Source: Brachybacterium alimentarium
GTDB lineage: Bacteria; Actinomycetota; Actinomycetes; Actinomycetales; Dermabacteraceae
Assembly (NCBI RefSeq): GCF_002332425.1
Contig: NZ_NRGS01000017.1
Location: 116,784 to 180,783, forward strand
Direction: 5' to 3'
DNA: 64,000 nt
In this document: in pieces, positions 50,272 to 59,099 of the stretch
Layout of the letters: each line of letters starts with the position of its first letter
How positions within the stretch are numbered: position 1 is the first letter of the stretch
Position numbers and translations under genes: made by a program
The notes under the pieces: generated by a model
Database searches by the model: none
What the model saw: only the letters and a program-made list of their open reading frames with translations
Told to the model about the DNA's origin: nothing

Positions 50272-52560
50272 GTGCCCGGTTCCGCTGACCGCCCCGCTCA
50301 TGCCCCTCATCGCCCCGACCACGATCTCGTGGTCGTCGCCAACCGGCTGCCGGTCGATTCCCGCACGCTGCCCGACGGAGCGACCGAGTGGGTCACCAGC
50401 CCCGGCGGTCTCGTCACCGCGATGGAGTCCGTGATGAAGGGGGTCGACTCCGGCGCCTGGGTGGGGTGGGCCGGCGCACCGGGCGATGCCCCCGACCCGT
50501 TCGAGGCCGACGGGATGAGCCTGTACCCCGTCGCGCTGGATCAGGAGGACATCGAGCGGTACTACGAGGGCTTCTCCAACGGGACGCTGTGGCCGCTCTA
50601 TCACGACGTCATCGTCGAACCCGCGTTCCATCGCACCTGGTGGGACTCCTACGTGAGCGCGAACCGTCGCTTCGCCCGCGCCGCGGCGGCGGTCGCGAGC
50701 CGGACCAGCACGATCTGGGTGCACGACTACCAGCTGCAGCTGGTGCCACGGATGATCCGCGACGACCGGGCCGACGTGCGCATCGGGTTCTTCAACCACA
50801 TCCCGTTCCCGCCCGTCGAACTGTTCTCCCAGCTGCCCAAGCGCAATCAGATCCTGCGCGGCCTGCTGGGTGCGGACCTCATCGGGTTCCAGCGCGAGAG
50901 CGACACCCAGAACTTCCTGGCCGCGGTGCGCAAGCTGCTGGGCCATCACGTGGACGGGCAGACCATCTCGGTGCCCGGTCTGGGCGCCGCACCGATGCGT
51001 GAGGTCACCGCCCAGACCTTCCCGATCTCGATCGACTCCGCCTCGGTGTCGGCCCTCACGGAGGATCCGGAGGTGCGCGAGCACGCGGCGCAGCTGCGCC
51101 GCGATCTCGGCAACCCGCGCAAGGTCGTGGTCGGTGTGGACCGTCTGGACTACACCAAGGGCATCCGCCATCGGCTCAAGGCCTGGGGCGAGCTCCTCAA
51201 CGACGGGTCGATCGACCCTCACGACACCGTGATGATCCAGGTCGCCACGCCGTCCCGTGAGCGGGTGGAGGCCTACCGGCAGCTGCGCGACGAGGTCGAG
51301 CTGACGGTGGGCCGCATCAACGGCGACCACGCCTCGATCGGGCGCGCTGCCGTCTCCTACCAGCACCGCTCCTTCGACCGGCGCTACATGACCGCGCTGT
51401 ACATGGCTGCCGACGTCGTGCTCGTCACCGCCCTGCGCGACGGCATGAACCTGGTCGCGAAGGAGTACGTGGCCTCCCGCCCCGACCTGCAGGGCGTGCT
51501 CGTGCTCAGCGAGTTCGCGGGCGCGGCCGATGAGCTGCGGGCCGCCGTGATGGTCAACCCCCACGACATCGACGAGCTCAAGGCCGCGATCCTGCGCTCG
51601 CTCGCGATGCCCGAGGAGGAGCAGCAGGAGTCGATGCGCTCCCTGCGCCACCAGGTGATGGAGAACGACGTGCAGAGCTGGGCGCACGATTTCCTGGAGC
51701 GTCTGGAGCAGTCCGACGATCCCCACGGCGAGGCGAAGCCGGTGGTCCGCCTGAGCGGCGGCGACCCCACGGAGCCCGAGGTGCTCGAGGGGGCTCTGGC
51801 GGAGTTCGCGCAGACTCCGAGGATCCTGATCGCCTCGGACTTCGACGGCGTGCTCGCTCCGATCGTCAACGACCGGGACGCGGTCGAGCCCGATCCGGCG
51901 GCGCTGGACACGCTGCGGGAGCTCGCCGACATGCCGGGGGTGGCGGTCGCCCTGATCTCCGGACGGTCGCTGGAGGATCTGGACTCCCACACCGGGATGC
52001 CCAGCTCCGTGGTGCTGGTGGGATCCCACGGCGCGGAGGTCGGGGCGCTCCCGCCGTGGATGCAGGCCGAGGTGCTCGACTCCGCGGCACTGTCCATGAC
52101 CCCGGAGAAGGATGAGCTGCTCCAGTCGATCACGGCGACCCTGCACAGAATCGCCCGGGCTCATCCCGGCGTCGAGGTCGAGACCAAGCCGTCGGCCGCT
52201 GTGCTGCACACCCGCAACGCCCGTGGGCGCGGCGCCGACAACGCCACCGACTCCGCGCTCGAGTACGCGGTGACGCTGCCCGAGGTCACGGTGACCCCCG
52301 GCAAGGAGGTCGTCGAGTTCTCGGTGGTGCACGCCTCCAAGGGCGACGCCATCGACGCGCTGGCCCGCGCCAGTGCGGCCGACGCCTGGCTCTACCTGGG
52401 GGACGACGTGACCGACGAGTCGGTCTTCGGACACCTCGGCGAGAGCGACTGCGGCATCAAGGTCGGCGAGGGCGACACGGCGGCGAACTACCGCATCGCC
52501 GGCACCCCGGAGGCCGCGGCGGTGCTGGCCCGGCTCAAGGCGCTGCGCCAGGACGGCTGA
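50272..52560 (+). CDS. Trehalose-6-phosphate synthase/phosphatase fusion (OtsA-OtsB)
   Basis: 762 residues. OtsA (GT20) covers about 15-480: VVANRLPVD, SPGGLVTAM, IWVHDYQLQLVP, GVDRLDYTKGI and RDGMNLVAKEY. OtsB (HAD phosphatase) covers about 515-762, with nucleophile D523 in SDFDGVLAPI and the late motif GDDVTDE. It makes trehalose in one polypeptide. GTG at 50272 has AAGGAG five bases upstream; an in-frame GTG at 50221 lacks one. The 3' end overlaps the convergent pabBC by 26 bp. Confidence 0.94.
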   Translation: MPGSADRPAHAPHRPDHDLVVVANRLPVDSRTLPDGATEWVTSPGGLVTAMESVMKGVDSGAWVGWAGAPGDAPDPFEADGMSLYPVALDQEDIERYYEGFSNGTLWPLYHDVIVEPAFHRTWWDSYVSANRRFARAAAAVASRTSTIWVHDYQLQLVPRMIRDDRADVRIGFFNHIPFPPVELFSQLPKRNQILRGLLGADLIGFQRESDTQNFLAAVRKLLGHHVDGQTISVPGLGAAPMREVTAQTFPISIDSASVSALTEDPEVREHAAQLRRDLGNPRKVVVGVDRLDYTKGIRHRLKAWGELLNDGSIDPHDTVMIQVATPSRERVEAYRQLRDEVELTVGRINGDHASIGRAAVSYQHRSFDRRYMTALYMAADVVLVTALRDGMNLVAKEYVASRPDLQGVLVLSEFAGAADELRAAVMVNPHDIDELKAAILRSLAMPEEEQQESMRSLRHQVMENDVQSWAHDFLERLEQSDDPHGEAKPVVRLSGGDPTEPEVLEGALAEFAQTPRILIASDFDGVLAPIVNDRDAVEPDPAALDTLRELADMPGVAVALISGRSLEDLDSHTGMPSSVVLVGSHGAEVGALPPWMQAEVLDSAALSMTPEKDELLQSITATLHRIARAHPGVEVETKPSAAVLHTRNARGRGADNATDSALEYAVTLPEVTVTPGKEVVEFSVVHASKGDAIDALARASAADAWLYLGDDVTDESVFGHLGESDCGIKVGEGDTAANYRIAGTPEAAAVLARLKALRQDG

Positions 52561-54412
52561 GCACCGCCGGGCGCCATCCGCGCACGGAGCTCACCACGGC
52601 GATCTCGTCGGCTGCGGCCAGCTCCCCGGCGGTGATGCTCCGGAGGGCCGCCTCGCCCCGTTCGAGGGCGAGGCGGCGTCCGATCCCGGGCAGGCAGCCG
52701 TCCTCGAGCGGCGGCGTGCACCACCGTCCGTCCAGTCGCACCATGAGCGTCGCGATGCTGGTCTCGGTGACGAGCCCGGTGGGTCCGACGAGCACGACAT
52801 CGTCCGCCGCACCATCTCGGTCGCGGGCCCGCGCGAGCGCGGCGGTCAGGTGCTCACGGTCGGTGGTCTTGTGCCGCACGGCTGGGGAGGACGGGTCGAT
52901 CGGGACCGTGTCCAGGACGAGCCGCACCGGCCCCGGCTGCGGCGCATCCAGCGCACGCGTCGTCAGCGTGAGCGTGCCGTCCAGCGCGAGGCGCAGCCGG
53001 AGGATCGCCGTGCCGTCCTCGCCCACCAGGTCGGGGATCTGCGCCAGCACCGTCTGCCGGGCGCACGCGCGATCCAGGGTGATGGCGAGCTCCTCGGCGG
53101 AGGCCTGCAGCCGATCGAGGTGCTCCTCCAGGTGACGGGGCGCGCCGCGCTCGACCGCGAGAGTCTCCAGCAGGCCGAAGTCCTCCGGGTCGGGCGGGAG
53201 ATGCACGCCGCCGACCCCGCGGAGCCCTTCGAGCACCCGTGTCTTCGCGGCGAGCTCATCCCACTCCCCCGCGGCGGTCGAGGCCCAGGTGATCCCGCCG
53301 CCCACGCCGTAGGTGGCCGAGCCGTCCTGACGATCGACGAGGATCGTGCGGATCGCGACGCTGAAGCGTTCCTCGGCCGGGAGCTCGGTCCCGTCGGCCG
53401 CCGTGCGCGACGGGGCGAGCCAGCCGATCGTCCCGCAGTACACGCCGCGCGGCGCGGTCTCCAGCTCGGCGATCAGCGCCATCGTGGAGAGCTTCGGAGC
53501 GCCGGTGATCGACCCGCAGGGGAACATCGCGCCGAACCGCTCCTCGAGCGTCACCCCCGGGCGCTGGTCCGCGGTGACGGTGCTGGTCAGCTGCCACACG
53601 GTGGGGTATGCGTCGGCGCGCAGCAGATGCGGGACGTCGACGGTGCCCGGGCGGGCGATCCGGGCGAGGTCGTTGCGGATCAGGTCGACGATCATCACAT
53701 TCTCCGCCCGTTCCTTCTCGCTGCGCAGCAGCGCGGCACGACGCTGCGCATCCTCGGCAGGAGTCGCGCCGCGCAGCGCAGTGCCCTTCATCGGCACCGA
53801 GGAGAGCTCCTCGCCCCTCCTGTCCAGGAACTGCTCGGGACTCGCGCTGAGCACGGCCCAGCGGCCGAGGTCGAGATGGGCGCCGAAGGCGGAGTGCTGG
53901 GCTCCGATCAGGTCGCGGTAGCAGGCCAGCAGATCGCCCTCGATCCGGCCATCCAGGCGCGTGGTGAGGTTGGCCTGGTATGTCTCGCCCTCGGCGATCG
54001 CCTCCTGGACCCGCGCGACCTTCTGCGCATGCCGCTCGCGCGTCCAGGGCATGGTCCATGACCCCACCCGGTACGAGCCGAGGTCGGTCGGGAACGAGGG
54101 GTCCTCGTCGGGAGCGCGGCTGAGACCGAACCACAGCAGCGGGAGGTCCGGGAGCGGCTCCTGCACGACGGCAACGGGATCGAGACCGGCCGCGGCTTCG
54201 TAGGTGACCATGCCGTACGCCCACCAGCCGGCGTCCACCGCGCGGCGCACCTCCGCGAGCGCCGGGAGCACCTCCACGGGCCGATGCGCGACGATCTCCC
54301 TCTCGACGTCGCTGAACTGCAGCTGCGTTCCGCCGAGCAGGTCGTCGAAGCGCGCGGATGGCTGACGAGATGCGAATGGCTGACGAGATCCGGTGGGGAT
54401 GTGCGGGTCCAT
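52535..54412 (-). CDS. Aminodeoxychorismate synthase component I/aminodeoxychorismate lyase fusion
   Basis: 625 residues joining PabB and PabC for p-aminobenzoate and folate. PabB part (about 1-390): YQANLTTR, PEQFLDRRG, MKGTALRG, RAENVMIVDLIRNDL and GSITGAPK. PabC part (about 405-620): class IV PLP fold with LLETLAVERG at its start, TDREHL and TETSIATLMV. No glutamine amidotransferase (pabA) nearby. ATG at 54412 has a weak ribosome-binding site. Confidence 0.92.
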   Translation of the reverse strand: MDPHIPTGSRQPFASRQPSARFDDLLGGTQLQFSDVEREIVAHRPVEVLPALAEVRRAVDAGWWAYGMVTYEAAAGLDPVAVVQEPLPDLPLLWFGLSRAPDEDPSFPTDLGSYRVGSWTMPWTRERHAQKVARVQEAIAEGETYQANLTTRLDGRIEGDLLACYRDLIGAQHSAFGAHLDLGRWAVLSASPEQFLDRRGEELSSVPMKGTALRGATPAEDAQRRAALLRSEKERAENVMIVDLIRNDLARIARPGTVDVPHLLRADAYPTVWQLTSTVTADQRPGVTLEERFGAMFPCGSITGAPKLSTMALIAELETAPRGVYCGTIGWLAPSRTAADGTELPAEERFSVAIRTILVDRQDGSATYGVGGGITWASTAAGEWDELAAKTRVLEGLRGVGGVHLPPDPEDFGLLETLAVERGAPRHLEEHLDRLQASAEELAITLDRACARQTVLAQIPDLVGEDGTAILRLRLALDGTLTLTTRALDAPQPGPVRLVLDTVPIDPSSPAVRHKTTDREHLTAALARARDRDGAADDVVLVGPTGLVTETSIATLMVRLDGRWCTPPLEDGCLPGIGRRLALERGEAALRSITAGELAAADEIAVVSSVRGWRPAVLSRPGAAP

Positions 54413-54480
54413 GGCGCTGGGCGGCCTCCGTGGGTGGTCCGGGCCCGGCGTGGCAGCGAACCGGCAGCGGCGGGAATGAC

Positions 54481-54523
54481 AGCACCCCGGCCGATGGTCT
54501 CCAGGACCGTCGACCGGGGTGCT
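54481..54523 (-). terminator. Hairpin downstream of tRNA-Arg
   Basis: A perfect 10-bp stem AGCACCCCGG/CCGGGGTGCT (54481-54490, 54514-54523) with a 23-base loop containing a GGTC/GACC mini-hairpin. It starts seven bases beyond the tRNA 3' end. Confidence 0.6.
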
Positions 54524-54529
54524 CTGCGG

Positions 54530-54602
54530 TGCCCGCGACAGGATTCGAACCTACGACCTTCTGCTCCGGAGGCAGACGCTCTATCCACTGAGCTACGCGG
54601 GC
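54530..54602 (-). tRNA. tRNA-Arg (anticodon CCG)
   Basis: 73 nt reading GCCCGCG acceptor, GCTC/GAGC D arm, TCTGC-CTCCGGA-GCAGA anticodon arm (anticodon CCG, decodes CGG), GTAGG-TTCGAAT-CCTGT T arm (one G-T pair) and closing CGCGGGC with discriminator A. CCA is not encoded. Confidence 0.95.
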
Positions 54603-54680
54603 TGACCCGAGGAGTCTAGCAACACCACGAGGTGCCCGGCACCATCATCCGCCCTCGTGGACCCGGGTGTGAGGCGGACC

Positions 54681-55739
54681 TCACCGCGGCAGCGGGAGCT
54701 GAGCTCCGTGCAGGACCGCAGAGGGATCCGCCGCGATGCGCAGTCCGCTGGGCTCGGCACCGGAGCGCACCAGGAGGTCGCCGACGGCGGCGATCATCGC
54801 GCCGTTGTCGGTGCACAGGCTGATCGGCGGGATCCGCAGCTCGATGCCGTCCGTGTCGCAGCGCTGCTGGGCAGCTTCGCGCAGGCGGCGGTTCGCCGCG
54901 ACTCCGCCGACGATCACGAGGGCGCTCAGGCCCCGCTCGTGCACGGCGCGCATCGCCTTGGTGACCAGGACGTCCACGACAGCCTGCTCGAAGGAGGCCG
55001 CGATGTCCGCCACCGGGACCACCTCTCCGGCGCGCTGGATCCGCTCGACGGTGCGGGCGACCGCGGTCTTCAGCCCCGAGAAGGAGAAGGTGAAGGGTGC
55101 GTCGCCGCCGCGCAGCAGGGCGCGCGGGAAGCGGTAGGCGGTGGGGTCGCCGCCGACGGCTGCACGGGAGATCGCCGGCCCGCCCGGATACCCGAGGCCC
55201 AGCAGACGCGCGACCTTGTCGAACGCCTCACCGGCAGCATCGTCCAGCGTGTCCCCGAGATGCTCGATCGGATCACGGACCAGGTCCCCCACGGCGAGGA
55301 TCGAGGTATGGCCGCCGGAGACGATCAGCACGATGCTCTGGGCCGGCAGCGGGCCGTGCTCGAGGGTGTCGGCCGCGGCGTGGCCGGCGAGGTGATGGAC
55401 GCCGTAGAGGGGCTTGTCCAGCGCCCAGGCGATGGACTTCGCAGCGGCGAGCCCGACGTGCACGGCGGTCGCGAGGCCGGGCCCCGAGGTGACGGCGACA
55501 TGGGTGATCTCGTCGAGGCCGACGCCGGCGTCCTGCAGGGCGATCTGCAGGGTGGGGACCGCAGCGTCGAGATGCGCGCGGGCGGCGATCTCGGGGACCA
55601 CTCCTCCGAACTCGGCGTGCTGGGCCGCGCTGGAGGCGAGGCCCTGGCCCAGCAGGACGCCCTCGGAGACGAGGCCGAAGCCGGTCTCGTCGCAGGAGGA
55701 CTCGACCCCCAGGACGACCGGAGCGACGGAACCGGTCAC
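54681..55739 (-). CDS. tsaD: tRNA N6-adenosine threonylcarbamoyltransferase
   Basis: 352 residues. Transfers threonylcarbamoyl to A37. Metal ligands H116 and H120 in HHLAGH, nucleotide-binding VSGGHTSI and GGVAANRRLR, SSCDET at the N-terminus. GTG start overlaps the M23 peptidase stop (4 bp). tsaB, tsaE and rimI are not adjacent. Confidence 0.95.
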   Translation of the reverse strand: MTGSVAPVVLGVESSCDETGFGLVSEGVLLGQGLASSAAQHAEFGGVVPEIAARAHLDAAVPTLQIALQDAGVGLDEITHVAVTSGPGLATAVHVGLAAAKSIAWALDKPLYGVHHLAGHAAADTLEHGPLPAQSIVLIVSGGHTSILAVGDLVRDPIEHLGDTLDDAAGEAFDKVARLLGLGYPGGPAISRAAVGGDPTAYRFPRALLRGGDAPFTFSFSGLKTAVARTVERIQRAGEVVPVADIAASFEQAVVDVLVTKAMRAVHERGLSALVIVGGVAANRRLREAAQQRCDTDGIELRIPPISLCTDNGAMIAAVGDLLVRSGAEPSGLRIAADPSAVLHGAQLPLPR

Positions 55740-56629
55740 CGCAGGAGCGACATCGGGTTCGAGTAGGTGCCCGCCTCGTCCATCTTCGCGAAGTGCAGGT
55801 GGCAGCCGGTAGAGCGGCCGGTCGAGCCGACGTAGCCGACGATGTCGCCCTGCTGGACGGTCGCGCCGACGGAGGTGTTGAAGCCCTGGAGGTGGTAGTA
55901 GCCGGTGATGACGCCGTCGCCGTGGTCGACCTTCACGCGGTTGCCGGAGGAGCTGTTGTACTCCACGGCCACGACCTCGCCGGCCTTCGAGGCCTTCACG
56001 GGGGTGCCGCAGGCAGCGCCGAAGTCCACGCCGTTATGGCCCTTGAAGTAGCCCAGCACCGGGTGCACGCGGCCTCCGAAGCCGGAGGTGATGGGGCCGG
56101 AGACCGGCTGGATGTAGCCGCCGGTGGAGGCGGCGGCGGTCCCGGCGTCCTCGCCCTCGGCCGCAGCGGCGTCCACCTCGGGCTCGGGCTCAGGCTCGGG
56201 CTCGGGGGCCGAGACCTCGATGCCGGTGCTCTCGGCCTCGGCGCCGTCGGACTTCTCGGAGTCCTCGGCCTTGTCGGAATCGTCGGAGGTGGAGGCGCGC
56301 TCGGTGCTGCGGTTCGCCTCGGCGCCGGATTCGCGGGTCTCGGTCGCGGACTGCGCACTCGAGGCGACGTCTGCGACGGGCAGCGCGACGGGGGCTGCGG
56401 GCTCGGACGCGGAGTCGGGGAGCTCGGAGGCGACCGTGTCGCCCTGCGTGGCGGTCTCGTCGATGCCGGCTGCGGCGGCGGCCAGCGGGGCGGCGATCGT
56501 CGCGGTCGCGAGGACCGAGAGCACGCCGACCTTCATCGCACCGGCGGGGAGCGCTGCGTCCCGATGGGTTCCCCCGATGGCACGGTGCTTGCGCACGGTG
56601 GCGCGTCCGTCAGCGCGATGATTCGCCAC
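55736..56629 (-). CDS. Secreted M23 (LytM-type) peptidoglycan endopeptidase
   Basis: 297 residues. N-terminal basic stretch and hydrophobic helix (about 32-54), a long Ser/Glu/Asp/Pro linker (about 55-175, with a Pro-Glu repeat), and a C-terminal M23 domain: HNGVDFGAACGTPV (zinc His and Asp) and HLHF. Cuts peptide cross-bridges of the wall or, if attached, activates other hydrolases. GTG at 56629; ribosome-binding site weak. Its stop overlaps tsaD. Confidence 0.88.
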   Translation of the reverse strand: MANHRADGRATVRKHRAIGGTHRDAALPAGAMKVGVLSVLATATIAAPLAAAAAGIDETATQGDTVASELPDSASEPAAPVALPVADVASSAQSATETRESGAEANRSTERASTSDDSDKAEDSEKSDGAEAESTGIEVSAPEPEPEPEPEVDAAAAEGEDAGTAAASTGGYIQPVSGPITSGFGGRVHPVLGYFKGHNGVDFGAACGTPVKASKAGEVVAVEYNSSSGNRVKVDHGDGVITGYYHLQGFNTSVGATVQQGDIVGYVGSTGRSTGCHLHFAKMDEAGTYSNPMSLLR

Positions 56630-57028
56630 GAGATGACCTGCTTCCAGTTCGACTGCGTTTCCACGTATGTACGTCTGTCCGATCGCGACGCCGGACAGGG
56701 AAGGACGCGTCGCCGAACAACCTGGAACAATCTACGGCCGCACGCGCCACCGAGACGAGCAGGTCAGCAGGGTCATTGCCAAGTTTTTGCCATAGTGGCC
56801 CAAAGCTTGCTCGGTCTTGACGACAGCGCCCCGCAACCCTCCCCCGGCCGTGCCTTATGCCACGTGCACCGGCTCCCCACAGGCCCGTCGGCGACACGTC
56901 GTCGAGACATCGGCGACAGGGATGCGGCCTCGGCACGACGTCCAGGAGCACGTCGGCGCCTCCGGGAGGACAAGCCCTCGCGCTCCGCCTTCAGGGCGTG
57001 CGCATCTCGCGCGGTCTAGAGTGGCGGC
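56630..57028. other. Divergent M23 peptidase/response regulator intergenic region
   Basis: 399 bp, no gene. On the minus strand a 7-bp stem CTGTCCG/CGGACAG (about 56676-56699) and TAGATT near 56730 could be 5'-leader elements of the peptidase. On the plus side TAGAGT (57017-57022) lies six bases before the response regulator ATG. Confidence 0.5.
57017..57022 (+). promoter_or_regulatory. -10 box for leaderless response regulator
   Basis: TAGAGT ends six bases before the ATG at 57029 with no ribosome-binding site, the same layout as nucS. Confidence 0.55.
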
Positions 57029-57835
57029 ATGTCGACTCCCGACCAGGCACAGTCCTCCGCCCCGCCCGTGCGCGTCGTGGTGATCGAGGACGAACCGACG
57101 ATCACCCATGCCATCGCTGATCGCCTCACGGCCGAGGGATGGGAGGTCACCACCGCCTACGACGGCCCCTCGGGGGTGCGCACCGTCGCCGAGGTGCGGC
57201 CCGACGCCGTCGTGCTCGACGTGATGCTCCCGGGCTTCGACGGCCTCGAGGTCTGTCGGCGCATCCAGGCCGACGAGCCGGTCCCCGTGCTCATGCTCAC
57301 CGCACGTGACGACGAGACCGACATGCTCGTCGGCCTCGGGGTCGGGGCCGACGACTACATGACCAAGCCCTTCTCGATGCGGGAGCTGGCCGCCCGTCTG
57401 AAGGCCCTGCTGCGTCGGGTCCGCCGTACCGGCGCCCCGGCACCCAGCGACGCCGAGCAGAACGTCGCCCTCCAGTTCGGCGATCTCGTGATCGACCGGG
57501 CCGGCCGCCGCGTGATGCGCGCCGGGGCGCCCGCCCACCTCACTCCCACCGAGTTCGACCTCCTGCTGTGCCTCGCCAACGCGCCCGGCACGGTCCTGAC
57601 CCGCGAGCAGCTCCTGGCGGATGTCTGGGACTGGATCGACGCCACCGGCACCCGGACCGTCGACTCCCACGTGAAGGCGCTGCGACGCAAGCTGGGCGCC
57701 GATCTGGTGCGCACCGTGCACGGTGTGGGCTACGCGCTGGAGATCCCCTCGGAGGACGAGGAGGCGCCGGTGGCCGACGGGCCCACCGACATCCACTCGA
57801 TGCCCACGCCGAACGATCCGTCGTCGGACGCGTGA
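57029..57835 (+). CDS. OmpR-family response regulator
   Basis: 268 residues. Receiver domain with acidic pocket E20/D21, phosphorylation site D64 (VVLDVMLPG) and K113; winged-helix DNA-binding domain about 145-245 (LTPTEFDLLLCLAN, TVDSHVKALRRKLG). Overlaps its histidine kinase by 4 bp. Targets unknown; adjacency to a wall hydrolase hints at envelope control but is weak evidence. Confidence 0.94.
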   Translation: MSTPDQAQSSAPPVRVVVIEDEPTITHAIADRLTAEGWEVTTAYDGPSGVRTVAEVRPDAVVLDVMLPGFDGLEVCRRIQADEPVPVLMLTARDDETDMLVGLGVGADDYMTKPFSMRELAARLKALLRRVRRTGAPAPSDAEQNVALQFGDLVIDRAGRRVMRAGAPAHLTPTEFDLLLCLANAPGTVLTREQLLADVWDWIDATGTRTVDSHVKALRRKLGADLVRTVHGVGYALEIPSEDEEAPVADGPTDIHSMPTPNDPSSDA

Positions 57836-58971
57836 CCTCGCAGCGCCCCGCGACGAGCACGGAGACCGCTCCCGTCGCGCCGGACCCGTCGGCCGCCGCC
57901 TCGGCGGCGCGCCGCCGTGTCCCCGACCGCCTCGACGTGCGCCCGCTGGACCGCTTCCGCTCCTTCAAGGTCAAGCTCGGCGTGCTGGTGGGCGTGGTCG
58001 TCACCGTCGCCGCCCTGCTCACCCAGGTGAGCATCCGTGCCGGCATCGAACCTCTGCTGGCCATCCCTCTCGTGGTGCTCGCGGCGCTCGTGTCCACCCA
58101 GCTCCTGGCCCGCGGCATGACCTCCCCGCTGCGGGAGATGACCGGCGCCGCCCAGGCCATGGCCCGCGGCGACTACACCCGGCCCATCCGCGCCACCAGC
58201 CATGACGAGGTGGGACAGCTCGCCGCCGCGTTCTCCACCATGGCCTCGGAGCTCGAGCAGACGGACAGCATGCGTCGAGACCTGGTCGCGAACGTCTCCC
58301 ACGAGCTGCGAACCCCTGTCGCGGGGCTGCGCGCCCAGCTGGAGAACCTCGTGGACGGCGTCACCGAGCCCGACCCGGCCGCGCTCGAGGTGGCCCTGAC
58401 GGAGACCGAGCGGCTCTCGCTGCTGGTGAGCCATCTGCTGGACCTCTCGCGGCTGGACGCCGGGGTGGTCGAGCTGGACCGCGAACCGATCGAGCTCACC
58501 CCGTTCCTCCACGAGGTGGTCGACGCGGCGGCCCTCGCCGCCGGCGGTCGCCACGTGCGCTGGATCGTCGACGTCGAGCCGGCCGATCTCACGATCACCG
58601 CGGACGCGGCCCGCATCCACCAGGTCATCCACAACCTGCTCGAGAACGCCGCCCGGCACTCCCCCGCCGGCGGCAGGATCCGGATCGGCGCCGCGCGCAC
58701 CGACGACGGGCAGGGGGTGCGGCTGGACGTGCACGACGAGGGACCCGGCATCGCCCTGGAGGACCGCTCGCGCGTGTTCGAGCGCTTCCAGCGCGGCGGC
58801 TATGCCGACAACTCCGGAGGCACGGGCCTCGGCCTCGCGATCGCCCGCTGGGCCGTCGGGCTCCACGGCGGGACCATCGAGGTGCTCGACGATCCCCGCA
58901 GCGAGCTCGCCCGCGACGGTCGGTCCTCGCTCATCCGAGTGGTCCTCCCGGATCCAGGCACGTCCGTGTGA
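57832..58971 (+). CDS. Two-component sensor histidine kinase
   Basis: 379 residues. Two helices (about 48-66 and 74-93) with only a seven-residue outside loop, so it probably senses within the membrane. HAMP at about 94-146, H157 in VSHELRTP, N-box IHNLLENAARHSP, DEGPGI and GGTGLGLAIARWAV ATP-binding motifs. GTG overlaps the regulator stop. Confidence 0.94.
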   Translation: MTSQRPATSTETAPVAPDPSAAASAARRRVPDRLDVRPLDRFRSFKVKLGVLVGVVVTVAALLTQVSIRAGIEPLLAIPLVVLAALVSTQLLARGMTSPLREMTGAAQAMARGDYTRPIRATSHDEVGQLAAAFSTMASELEQTDSMRRDLVANVSHELRTPVAGLRAQLENLVDGVTEPDPAALEVALTETERLSLLVSHLLDLSRLDAGVVELDREPIELTPFLHEVVDAAALAAGGRHVRWIVDVEPADLTITADAARIHQVIHNLLENAARHSPAGGRIRIGAARTDDGQGVRLDVHDEGPGIALEDRSRVFERFQRGGYADNSGGTGLGLAIARWAVGLHGGTIEVLDDPRSELARDGRSSLIRVVLPDPGTSV

Positions 58972-59099
58972 CGTGACGTCCCACACCACAGGGCACGCAA
59001 TCGCCGCCAGAGGGCCCGAGAGGCACCGGGAGCGCGCGATGCTCCGTTAGGCTGTCGGTATCCGTATCACTCGACCGTGAGAAGGCTGGCGATCTCAGA

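Noticed and set aside
56630..56830. Possible c-di-AMP (ydaO-type) riboswitch before the M23 peptidase
   Set aside because: Such switches precede many actinobacterial wall hydrolases, but I could not match the conserved motifs in this leader.
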